Part shown: positions 8,914 to 15,787 of the stretch, in pieces | How the letters are laid out: every line of letters begins with the position of its first letter | How positions within the stretch are numbered: the first letter of the stretch is position 1 | Assembly (NCBI GenBank): GCA_029935295.1 | Contig: JAOZKP010000002.1 | Span: forward strand, 11,028 to 36,806 | Origin: a bacterium | GTDB lineage: Bacteria > Desulfobacterota > Anaeroferrophillalia > Anaeroferrophillales > Tharpellaceae | DNA: 25,779 nt | Reading direction: 5' to 3' | Translations under genes and position numbers: made by a program | The notes under the pieces: generated by a model | Database searches by the model: none | What the model saw: the letters and a program-made list of their open reading frames with translations, nothing else | Told to the model about the DNA's origin: nothing

Positions 8914-8955
8914 GATGTCATTATATCGACGCCATAATGACATCATAATAGCATT
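8914..8955. promoter_or_regulatory. 42-bp inverted element (activator site) between activator and operon C
   Basis: Outer half-sites GATGTCATTAT (8914-8924) and ATAATAGCATT (8945-8955) are 20 bp apart, as in the other two elements. A third half-site ATAATGACATC (8934-8944) is a perfect inverse of the first, giving an 11-9-11 palindrome inside the element. The promoter-proximal edge is 73 bp from the GG of the sigma-54 promoter. The element also begins 72 bp upstream of the activator's own GTG, so autoregulation is possible. Confidence 0.8.
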
Positions 8956-9025
8956 AACCTTGCCAAGTAAACAAACGGAGCAATAAATACTCTATAAATT
9001 AAGCATGTTAAGTCACATGAAAACA

Positions 9026-9042
9026 TTGGCATGAGGATTGCC
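9026..9042 (+). promoter_or_regulatory. Sigma-54 (-24/-12) promoter of operon C
   Basis: TTGGCATGAGGATTGCC has the invariant GG (9028-9029) and GC (9040-9041) exactly 10 bp apart, plus the TTGGCA and TTGC blocks of the consensus. Expected start of transcription is near 9053, giving a leader of about 105 nt before the SCP2 gene. Confidence 0.85.
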
Positions 9043-9158
9043 TATTAAAAAAGCGGAAGTTTACGCAAGACCACCTTCGAAGATTCAAGCAAAAACTCCC
9101 CATCCGGGGAAAATACTTGACACTAAATTTATCTTTAGCTGATAATAATCGAGGAAGC

Positions 9159-9584
9159 ATGCTGGTTTTTACAAAAAATACTGCCTTAGAAATTTTCGGT
9201 GAACTTTGGCTGAGAATGATCAAAGAGACGAAATTTGGCCCCAATTTTAAAAAATTGGATATGAGTGTTTTATTTGTTATTGTGGATCCTGATTTCACTA
9301 TGTTCGTAGCTAAAGATGAACCGCAATTTGATGAAGCTGCGAAGGTGGAAACCCCTGACGTAACCATAGCAATGAATGGTAACACAGCTCATAAGTTTTG
9401 GCTCAAACAAATACTTTTCCCTAAGGCGTTGGCAACAAATCAGATCAAGGCTAAAGGATCGGTGGAAAAGCTTTTGCAGATACTTCCGTTACTTGAGCCG
9501 GGGTATGAACTATATCCGGAATATTGCAAGAAATTCAATCTGCCGACACTAATAAATACAGGAGATACATCTGAAATACTTTAA
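9159..9584 (+). CDS. SCP2 sterol-carrier-like domain protein
   Basis: A small soluble protein of about 141 residues that resembles the SCP2 sterol/lipid-carrier fold. It shows the alternating hydrophobic strands MSVLFVIVDPDFTMFV, PDVTIAMNGNTAHKFW and the helical IKAKGSVEKLLQILPLLEPGY. SCP2 proteins bind fatty acyl-CoAs or sterols, so a substrate-carrier role for the pathway is plausible. I choose the ATG at 9159 with GAGGA just upstream. A TTG at 9117 (GGGGA 6 bases before it) would add 14 residues and cannot be excluded. First gene of operon C behind a sigma-54 promoter. Its last residues (TGDTSEIL) are encoded by a duplicated copy of the next gene's ribosome site and start region, so the tail is not original SCP2 sequence. 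Confidence 0.78.
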   Translation: MLVFTKNTALEIFGELWLRMIKETKFGPNFKKLDMSVLFVIVDPDFTMFVAKDEPQFDEAAKVETPDVTIAMNGNTAHKFWLKQILFPKALATNQIKAKGSVEKLLQILPLLEPGYELYPEYCKKFNLPTLINTGDTSEIL

Positions 9585-9644
9585 TATTAACCCTAGATAA
9601 CACAGGAGATACATATGAAATATTTTGATATTAACCTTGATTTA
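9558..9644 (+). repeat. Imperfect 44-bp tandem duplication at the SCP2/ACAD junction
   Basis: 9558-9600 repeats 9602-9644 at an offset of 44 bp. Both begin ACAGGAGATACAT, then CTGAAATACTTTAATATT in the first copy against ATGAAATATTTTGATATT in the second. Four mismatches occur in the first 37 bases. The first copy reads LKYFNINPR-stop in the ACAD frame, against MKYFDINLD, so it is a vestigial ACAD start with ATG changed to CTG. Confidence 0.85.
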
Positions 9645-10874
9645 AGTGAAGATGATATAGCTTTAAGGGATGCTGCACGTCAGTTCGCAGAACAAGAGAT
9701 GCGGCCGACGGCTAAACTATTGGACCAGATGACTGCTGAAGAGGGGGTCGCCGAAAATTCCCCGTTGTGGCCGTTTCTGAAAAAAGCCTATGCGCTTGGC
9801 TACCATAAAATTCTTATGCCTGAGAGTTTCGGTGGCTTTGGGCTTACGCCACTTCAGGTGAATATTGTTACTGAAGAATTGGGCTGGGGAAGCTTTGGCC
9901 TTAGCGTACTGTTGGCAGTTGTCTCTTTCCCCTTTTATCTTGCCTGCACGTCAAATAATGATGAATTGATCGAAAAATTTGTCAAACCATTCTGTAACTG
10001 TACTGACGGCAGTATCCGAGGTTGCTGGGCCGGCACCGAACCTGCCCACGGCTCTGATATCCTTGCAATTGGCGAGGAATTTTTTTCTTCCCCACAGATG
10101 AAAGGGGATATGAGAGCAAGGTTAGACGGTGAAGAGTGGGTACTTAATGGCCAGAAATCTGCATGGGTTTCCGGCGGCACCATCTCAACCCATGCTTTGG
10201 TTTATGCACAGATTGACCCCTCTAAAGGATTTGCCGGCAGCGGGGCTTTTATCGTCCCAATGGATCTTCCAGGTGTTTCCAAAGGGAAAGCCCTGGAAAA
10301 GATGGGGCAAAGAGATCTTAATCAAGGGGAACTTTACTTTGACGATGTTCGTCTACCAAAAAGTTACATGCTTGTTTCCCCTGATTTTCATCCGCCGGTT
10401 TTAGAAGCTACATTGGCGATGGCTAACCTTTGTATGGCCAGTTGGTCTACCGGCCTCTCAAGAGCGGCATTTGAAGAAGCGCTGAATTACACTAAGGAGA
10501 GAGTTCAGGGCGGCAAACCGTTGATTGAGCACTATACGACCAAGCAGCGCATCTTTGAGATGTTTGCCCGGGTGGAAACCCAGCGGGCAATTGCTCGAGC
10601 TGGTGTAAACCTGAATTTCAGTATCTCCCCGCCCCATCCCGAGTATTCTTTTGTTGCAAAAACCCGGAGTACTGAAATGGCATTTCAAAACACTCATGAT
10701 GCAATTCAACTCCTGGGTGGTAATGGCTTGACTAAAGAATATGCAGTCGAAAAACTCTTCAGGGATGCCAGAACCTCCCTGATTGAAGATGGGCAAAACG
10801 AGGTTCTGGCCCGCCATGGCGGAGATCTCGTAACAAAAACCTATCCTCGCAGTCAGATCGATTCCGGCGCATAA
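9615..10874 (+). CDS. Acyl-CoA dehydrogenase, tandem copy 1 (operon C)
   Basis: A 419-residue soluble ACAD. The flavin/acyl-site motif is GTEPAHGSD. RDLNQGELYFDDVRLP and AIQLLGGNGLTKEYAVEKLFRDAR are family signatures. At the usual catalytic-base position it has LIEDGQNE in place of YEGTNE, so the Glu is kept but the following Gly-Thr is changed, marking a divergent ACAD subgroup. Ribosome site ACAGGAGA precedes the ATG. The next gene is a tandem paralogue with 12 differences in the first 100 residues. Both have a bulky insertion-free middle and a long N-terminal extension (MKYFDI...). Substrate unknown; a branched or cyclic acyl-CoA is possible but not shown. Confidence 0.9.
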   Translation: MKYFDINLDLSEDDIALRDAARQFAEQEMRPTAKLLDQMTAEEGVAENSPLWPFLKKAYALGYHKILMPESFGGFGLTPLQVNIVTEELGWGSFGLSVLLAVVSFPFYLACTSNNDELIEKFVKPFCNCTDGSIRGCWAGTEPAHGSDILAIGEEFFSSPQMKGDMRARLDGEEWVLNGQKSAWVSGGTISTHALVYAQIDPSKGFAGSGAFIVPMDLPGVSKGKALEKMGQRDLNQGELYFDDVRLPKSYMLVSPDFHPPVLEATLAMANLCMASWSTGLSRAAFEEALNYTKERVQGGKPLIEHYTTKQRIFEMFARVETQRAIARAGVNLNFSISPPHPEYSFVAKTRSTEMAFQNTHDAIQLLGGNGLTKEYAVEKLFRDARTSLIEDGQNEVLARHGGDLVTKTYPRSQIDSGA

Positions 10875-10949
10875 TTAATACGTTTAGTGATCCTTTAAGG
10901 TCTTGAGTGTTTTGCAAATCATGTAAATAGTTTAACACAGGAGAAAACA

Positions 10950-12191
10950 GTGAAATATTTTGATATTGACCTCAATCTAAGTGAAGATGATATAGCCTTA
11001 AGGGATGCTGCACGTCAGTTTGCCGAACAGGAAATCCGTCCGACGGCCAAACTATTGGACGAAATGACCGCTGAAGAAGGGGTTGCTGAGAATTCCCCTT
11101 TGTGGCCATTGCTGAAAAAAGCCTATGCACTTGGCTACCATAAAATACTTTTACCTGAGTGTTACGGAGGTCTTGAACTTACTCCACTTCAGGTGAATAT
11201 TGTCATGGAAGAGCTGGGCTGGGGTAGTTTCGGTTTAGGTGTACTGTTGGCAGTTGTCTCTTTTCCATTTTATCTTGTCAGTATGTCAAACAACGATGAA
11301 TTGATCGAAAAATTTGTCAAACCGTTTTGCAACTGTACTGACGGCAGCATCCGGGGTTGCTGGGCCATCACCGAGCCTGAACATGGCTCTGATGTGTTGG
11401 CGATTGGCGATGAGTGTTTTACCTCTCCACAGATGAAAGGCAATGTGAAAGCAGTATTAGATGGGGACGAATGGGTGATCAATGGTCAGAAATCCGCCTG
11501 GGTTTCCGGGGGGACGATCTCAACCCATGCTTTACTTTATGTTCAGATTGATCAATCTAAAGGCTTTGCCGGCAACGGAACCTGCATTGTCCCAATGGAT
11601 CTTCCGGGAGTTTCCAAAGGGAAACCCCTGGAAAAGATGGGCCAAAGAGATCTTAACCAGGGAGAAATCTACTTTGATGATGTACGTATTCCAAAAGAAT
11701 ACATGCTTGTTGATCCAGATCTTTATGTCGTGATGTTAGATACATCCCTGGCTTTAGCCAATCTTTGCATGGCGAGCTGGGCCACCGGTCTGTCACGGGC
11801 GGCATTTGAAGAGGCGTTTAATTATTGTAAAGAGAGAGTTCAGGGCGGTAAACCGTTAATTGAACATTATACAACTAAGCAGCGAATCTTTGAAATGTTT
11901 GCCAGAGTAGAGACCCAGCGGGCCATAACTCGAGCAGCCATAGAACTCAACTTCAACACCGCCCCACCCCATCCTGAGTTTTCCTTTGTTGCAAAAACCC
12001 AGTCTACTGAAATGGGATTTCAAAACACTCACGATGCAATTCAGCTCTTGGGCGGCAATGGACTGACTAAAGAATATGCGGTTGAAAAACTCTTTCGGGA
12101 CGCAAGATCTACCCTGATTGAAGATGGCAATAATGAAGCCCTGGCCCGCCATGGCGGAGATATCTTAATGAAAACCTACCCTCGTAGTTAG
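10950..12191 (+). CDS. Acyl-CoA dehydrogenase, tandem copy 2 (operon C)
   Basis: A 413-residue paralogue of the preceding gene with a GTG start, preceded by the same ACAGGAGA site. It has ITEPEHGSD where copy 1 has GTEPAHGSD, and LIEDGNNE at the catalytic-base position. The C-terminal few residues differ (ends KTYPRS). Changes concentrate around the flavin loop (GTEPAH/ITEPEH) and the stretch after VSPDFH/VDPDLY, which suggests the copies have diverged in substrate preference or form a heteromer (inference). A 75-bp gap separates the two genes and shows no promoter I can recognise. Both should be co-transcribed from the 9026 promoter. Confidence 0.9.
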   Translation: MKYFDIDLNLSEDDIALRDAARQFAEQEIRPTAKLLDEMTAEEGVAENSPLWPLLKKAYALGYHKILLPECYGGLELTPLQVNIVMEELGWGSFGLGVLLAVVSFPFYLVSMSNNDELIEKFVKPFCNCTDGSIRGCWAITEPEHGSDVLAIGDECFTSPQMKGNVKAVLDGDEWVINGQKSAWVSGGTISTHALLYVQIDQSKGFAGNGTCIVPMDLPGVSKGKPLEKMGQRDLNQGEIYFDDVRIPKEYMLVDPDLYVVMLDTSLALANLCMASWATGLSRAAFEEAFNYCKERVQGGKPLIEHYTTKQRIFEMFARVETQRAITRAAIELNFNTAPPHPEFSFVAKTQSTEMGFQNTHDAIQLLGGNGLTKEYAVEKLFRDARSTLIEDGNNEALARHGGDILMKTYPRS

Positions 12192-12235
12192 GTTGCTTAT
12201 TAGCTCGATTAAAAATATACCGACGCCAATGGATC

Positions 12236-13060
12236 ATGACCAATATTGCGATAGATAAGTCAGCATGCATTATGGATGGGAGATGTTCAACCATATGTCC
12301 CTTGCAAATTATTTCACCGCCAAAAGACGACCTGGCACCGACACCTAAACCGGGATTTGCAAAATGGTGCATCAGTTGCGGGCACTGTGTTTCCATCTGC
12401 CCAACTGGCGCTTTGAGCCATTCCCGCATGTCTCCGAAGCAATGCCCAACGGCAGATTATAAATTAATGCCTAGCTTGGAGCAGGTTGAGCGTGCGCTGC
12501 GTTTGCGGCGGTCAATCCGCCGCTTTAAAGAAACAGGGCCTGAAAAAAAGGTTGTCGAACGTCTGATTGGGTTGGCGGGTTACGCGCCATCAGGTCACAA
12601 TCTACAGTCTATTAGGTGGCAGGTTTTTGCCAATCGGGCTGAGTTAGATCGACTCGTTGGAATGGTTTGTGACTGGATAGGAAAGATGCTGGAAGAAAAT
12701 CCGGATTCGCCACAGGCTCCTCTCTTTCGAAAGATCGTTAAAGCGTGGTCTGAAGAGATGGATCTGGTTTTGCATAGGGCGCCGGTTCTTGTTCTGACAC
12801 ATAGCCGTATACGAACCGGCACCGAAGCGACTGATGCCGCCATAGCGCTTGCATATCTTGATTTTGCTTCACTGAGCTTTGGTTTGGGATGTTGCTGGGC
12901 CGGGTTGTTTAAGATGGGGGTAGAGTCTTGGGAACCCTTGCGACAGTTTCTTAATCTACCCCATGGACATCAGTTGCATGGGGCAATGATGGTGGGGTAT
13001 CCTAAATATGAGTTTAAAAGGGTTCCGCTAAGGAATTATCCTGAAGTTAAGTGGCGGTAG
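12236..13060 (+). CDS. Ferredoxin-nitroreductase fusion with Asp-substituted cluster I
   Basis: 274 residues. Residues 1-60 form a two-cluster ferredoxin domain and about 75-270 form an FMN nitroreductase domain (RLRRSIRRFKE, YAPSGHNLQ, late GYPKYEFKRVPLRNYPEV). Cluster II is canonical (Cys45, 48, 51 with CP at 55). Cluster I reads Cys11, Asp14, Cys17, Cys21: the second ligand is Asp, as in Pyrococcus furiosus ferredoxin and Desulfovibrio africanus ferredoxin III, where the site can be [3Fe-4S] or Asp-ligated [4Fe-4S]. The fusion should pass electrons between ferredoxin-type clusters and FMN. The ribosome site before the ATG is weak. Third gene type in operon C, next to a second nitroreductase and a free ferredoxin. 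Confidence 0.88.
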   Translation: MTNIAIDKSACIMDGRCSTICPLQIISPPKDDLAPTPKPGFAKWCISCGHCVSICPTGALSHSRMSPKQCPTADYKLMPSLEQVERALRLRRSIRRFKETGPEKKVVERLIGLAGYAPSGHNLQSIRWQVFANRAELDRLVGMVCDWIGKMLEENPDSPQAPLFRKIVKAWSEEMDLVLHRAPVLVLTHSRIRTGTEATDAAIALAYLDFASLSFGLGCCWAGLFKMGVESWEPLRQFLNLPHGHQLHGAMMVGYPKYEFKRVPLRNYPEVKWR

Positions 13061-13120
13061 TTATGCGAAGTATGCAGCACAGAGAATTTTATTTGCAATC
13101 AGTTTGAATTGGAGGTAGCG

Positions 13121-13837
13121 ATGGGAGATCAAGGACTGCAGCTTGAAGAGCTGGCAAAAGAGTGGACTCCAACGGAAGAGACTATTCTTAAACGCCGCAG
13201 TGTCAGAATTTACAAGAAAGAGCAGGTACCGGAATTTATGGTTAAGCGAATTTTAGAAGCCGGTCGATTTGCGCCGTCAGCAGGAAACTGCCAGCCCTGG
13301 AAGTTTATTGTGCTTCGGGACCCGGAGGTTATAAAGGGGGTGACTGATACCACTGTGGGGTTCTGTAAGTTGGCTAAATCATTAGTTGATTATCGGGTGC
13401 CAGGTAAGGGTTGGCGCCTTCCCTTGGCCAAATTGAGTATCAAATTAAAACCCGGGGATATGCACCCGACTCCATTTGGGGCGGTTTCGTACATAGCTGA
13501 TGGGAAACTTGGTCTTTGGCATGATTCGCCGACAGTTATTTTGGTCTTTAAGGATGTTCGTGGGATTTCAAATCCAGATTTGGACTGTGGGATCGCCGCG
13601 CAGAATATGGTGCTGGCAGCACACAGCATGGGTTTGGGTACCTGCTTGGTCGGGTTTGTGAAACTGGCGTTCCAGTATACTTCAAAATGGAAAAAATATT
13701 TCGGTATCTCTTATCCGTACAAGTTTGCGACAAGTCTTTCTGTTGGCTGGCCGGTGGGTAATCCGGACGGCCTAGTGAAACGAACGACGCATCCGGTCGA
13801 CTGGTATGAAGATGGAACCAGCAAAACAATCTACTAA
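13121..13837 (+). CDS. Nitroreductase-family FMN protein
   Basis: About 238 residues from the ATG at 13121, which has GGAGG 5 bases upstream; a longer frame from a TTG at 13109 lies over the ribosome site and is unlikely. N-terminal ILKRRSVRIYKKE and RFAPSAGNCQPW are the FMN-binding signatures of the nitroreductase fold. CGIAAQNMVLAAHSMGLGTC is the conserved dimer/FMN helix region. The central segment (about residues 85-130) is longer than in simple nitroreductases. Family members reduce many substrates; in this context a flavin oxidoreductase coupled to ferredoxin is more likely than nitroaromatic reduction (inference). Lies between the ferredoxin fusion and the ferredoxin gene with short gaps. 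Confidence 0.87.
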   Translation: MGDQGLQLEELAKEWTPTEETILKRRSVRIYKKEQVPEFMVKRILEAGRFAPSAGNCQPWKFIVLRDPEVIKGVTDTTVGFCKLAKSLVDYRVPGKGWRLPLAKLSIKLKPGDMHPTPFGAVSYIADGKLGLWHDSPTVILVFKDVRGISNPDLDCGIAAQNMVLAAHSMGLGTCLVGFVKLAFQYTSKWKKYFGISYPYKFATSLSVGWPVGNPDGLVKRTTHPVDWYEDGTSKTIY

Positions 13838-13860
13838 AATAAAAATTATGGAGGTACCTG

Positions 13861-14178
13861 GTGGGAAATATAAGTTCTTCTGAAAAACGACGGATACCAA
13901 TTTACAATGATCCTGAGCAGGCTATGGCTGGTAGGGTTGAAGTTGATAGTGATAAATGTACTGGTTGCGGGTTTTGTGTAAAAATCTGCCCAACGGCTGC
14001 ACTTGTTATGGAGAACAAGCTCCCCAAAATGGTACCACCGGGTCTCAATGAGTGTATGGGGTGCGGAGACTGTATGCCAATTTGTCCAACAAGCGCAATG
14101 GTCTTAATAAAAGGCAATGAATTTACCGGATGCTATAAAACCATAGATCGGGGAGATTTGATGTTTCCACGATTGTAA
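13861..14178 (+). CDS. 2[4Fe-4S] ferredoxin
   Basis: 105 residues, GTG start with GGAGG 6 bases upstream. Two canonical binding motifs: Cys33-x2-Cys36-x2-Cys39-x3-Cys43-Pro and Cys65-x2-Cys68-x2-Cys71-x3-Cys75-Pro, plus one extra Cys near the C-terminus (TGCYK). The spacing between motifs is longer than in clostridial ferredoxins. It starts 23 bp after the nitroreductase and is last in operon C, so it likely carries electrons for the two nitroreductase-family proteins. Confidence 0.92.
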   Translation: MGNISSSEKRRIPIYNDPEQAMAGRVEVDSDKCTGCGFCVKICPTAALVMENKLPKMVPPGLNECMGCGDCMPICPTSAMVLIKGNEFTGCYKTIDRGDLMFPRL

Positions 14179-14209
14179 GTACTAACGGCGACTTAAGCCA
14201 ATCGTCACA

Positions 14210-14251
14210 GTTGACGTTATATTGACATTAAGACGTTGGTATAACGTCAAC
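14210..14251. promoter_or_regulatory. 42-bp inverted element (activator site) upstream of operon D
   Basis: Half-sites GTTGACGTTAT (14210-14220) and ATAACGTCAAC (14241-14251) are 20 bp apart, as in the two other elements. Here the symmetry extends outward to 14200-14221 and 14240-14261 (22-bp arms, one mismatch). The right edge is 72 bp from the GG of the sigma-54 promoter at 14321. It may also fold in RNA and end operon C, since GGGGTTTTT follows at 14270, but the match to the other elements is the stronger reading. Confidence 0.8.
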
Positions 14252-14320
14252 TGTAACGATTGTAGTTTAGGGGTTTTTCAATATCCCACAGATATCAATA
14301 AGTTATACAGCATAAAGACT

Positions 14321-14337
14321 TTGGTATGAACAGTGCT
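14321..14337 (+). promoter_or_regulatory. Sigma-54 (-24/-12) promoter of operon D
   Basis: TTGGTATGAACAGTGCT has GG (14323-14324) and GC (14335-14336) exactly 10 bp apart, with TTGG and TGCT blocks. It is a weaker match than the other two on its own, but its distance from the 42-bp element (72 bp) is identical to operon A. Expected start is near 14348, giving a leader of about 210 nt. A small palindrome ACAGTGC-TAG-GCACTGT (14330-14346) overlaps the -12 element and could be an extra control site. Confidence 0.72.
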
Positions 14338-14397
14338 AGGCACTGTACTAGTTTTGTTGTGAATTGCGAATCATGTCCATCTTCGTTTCGTCACAAA

Positions 14398-14457
14398 GGA
14401 TAAAGCAGGAACCCTGACGTTTGGCGACGGATAAGATACTGGTTTCCTGCTTTATCC
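14398..14457 (+). promoter_or_regulatory. Stem-loop in the operon D leader
   Basis: GGATAAAGCAGGAA (14398-14411) pairs perfectly with TTCCTGCTTTATCC (14444-14457) across a 32-nt loop. It lies wholly within the predicted 5' leader of the thiolase gene, about 50 nt after the predicted transcript start. No T-run follows directly. It could be an attenuator, an RNA-stability element, a protein site or part of a small RNA. Confidence 0.5.
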
Positions 14458-14560
14458 ATCCACTATAGTTTATGTGGACAACTCCCTCTTTAGCAACTTT
14501 TAAGTTACTTTTTTTATTAAAATTTTTATTTTCGGCTTGACCGGACAGAGGATAAAACGA

Positions 14561-15766
14561 ATGAAATCAGCTCAGGATTGTGTGATTGTCGCTATGGGAC
14601 GTAGCGCCATAGGAGATTTTGGAGGAACCTTAAAAGATGTTCGAGCCCATCAATTGGGGGCCCAGGTAATCGAGGGTGTATTGGGAAAAGTTCCGCAGGT
14701 AGATACGTCAACTTTGGACGATGTTATTCTTGGCGATTGTGTTCAGTGCCCGGATGAGGCCAACACTGCGCGAACTGCGGCCCTGGCTGCGGGGATTCCG
14801 CATGAGGTTCCGGCGGTTACGATTCAGCGACAATGCTCCAGCGCTATGGAGGCCATGTCTCAGGGAGCAAACAAGATTCGTTTAGGTGATGCCGACCTGG
14901 TTCTTACGGGTGGTGTAGAGTCGATGTCTAACGCCTTTTACTGTCTCCCCGCAGCTCGTTGGGGAGCCCGTCTACAGCACGGTAAAATGATGGATTCGAT
15001 GTGGGAGCTGCTCTATTCAGGTTCCGGCCTGCTTGATCCTCCAGGATTTATTATGGGGCAGACCGCTGAAAACCTGGCCCAAAAATATGATATCTCGCGT
15101 CAGGAGCAGGATTTTATCGCCGCAAGAAGTCACAATAATGCGGAAGCAGCTATCGCCTCGGGTAAATTCAAGGATGAGATCATTCCGATAACTATCACCG
15201 GGCGCAAAGGCAAAATCACAATCTTTGATACCGATGAGCATATCAGGCCGGGAGTGACCGAGGCCGATTTGGGCAAACTTAAGCCAGTTTTTGCCAAAGA
15301 TGGTACCGTAACCGCAGGTAATGCCTCAGGCCTTAATGATGGGGCTGCGATTGTTCTTTTGGCGAGTCGGGCGAAAGCGCAAGAACTGGGACTGCCGATC
15401 TTAGGCCGTGTCCACTCTTCATCGGTAGCCGGATGTGATCCGAAAATTATGGGTTGGGGGCCGGTTCCGTCAACCCTGAAATTGCTCAAAAAAACCGGAG
15501 TCAAGATGTCGGAAATTGAACTTATCGAGCTTAATGAGGCTTTTGCGGCTCAATATCTGGCCTGTGAAAAAGGTCTTGGTCTCAACCGTGAGATTACTAA
15601 TGTTAATGGTTCCGGAGTCGGTCTCGGACACCCGGTCGGTTGTACCGGTGCCCGGATTGTGATCTCCCTTTTGAATGAGATGAAACGTCGTGATCTGAAT
15701 CTGGGACTGGCAACCTTGTGCGTCGGCGGGGGCATGGGTATGTCAATGTTGATCGAAAACGAATAG
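14561..15766 (+). CDS. Classical thiolase (acetyl-CoA C-acyltransferase type)
   Basis: 401 residues from the ATG at 14561, which has AGAGGAT 7 bases upstream; an upstream TTG at 14537 is in frame but has no comparable site. All classical thiolase residues are present: nucleophile Cys92 (QRQCSSAMEA), the NEAFAAQ motif, His357 (GHPVGCTGAR) and Cys387 (CVGGGMG). It should cleave a 3-ketoacyl-CoA with CoA in the cytoplasm, or run in reverse as a condensing enzyme. Unlike the three SCP-x-type proteins in this window it has the complete Cys-His-Cys set. It heads operon D with an ACAD 21 bp downstream. Confidence 0.93.
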   Translation: MKSAQDCVIVAMGRSAIGDFGGTLKDVRAHQLGAQVIEGVLGKVPQVDTSTLDDVILGDCVQCPDEANTARTAALAAGIPHEVPAVTIQRQCSSAMEAMSQGANKIRLGDADLVLTGGVESMSNAFYCLPAARWGARLQHGKMMDSMWELLYSGSGLLDPPGFIMGQTAENLAQKYDISRQEQDFIAARSHNNAEAAIASGKFKDEIIPITITGRKGKITIFDTDEHIRPGVTEADLGKLKPVFAKDGTVTAGNASGLNDGAAIVLLASRAKAQELGLPILGRVHSSSVAGCDPKIMGWGPVPSTLKLLKKTGVKMSEIELIELNEAFAAQYLACEKGLGLNREITNVNGSGVGLGHPVGCTGARIVISLLNEMKRRDLNLGLATLCVGGGMGMSMLIENE

Positions 15767-15787
15767 TGATGATTAAGGGAGCTTAAG

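Noticed and set aside
9117..9146. TTGACA (9117-9122) with GATAAT (9141-9146) 18 bp later, a sigma-70-like promoter before the SCP2 gene
   Set aside because: Transcription would begin at about 9153, on top of the ribosome site of the ATG at 9159, leaving no leader. The sigma-54 promoter at 9026 with its enhancer explains the operon better. It could still give basal expression of the ACADs.
8857..14532. An identical 16-base AT-rich string (TTAAAATTTTTATTTT) at 8857-8872 and 14517-14532, each near a start codon
   Set aside because: Low-complexity sequence, in opposite orientation to the respective genes, with no conserved spacing. Probably chance.
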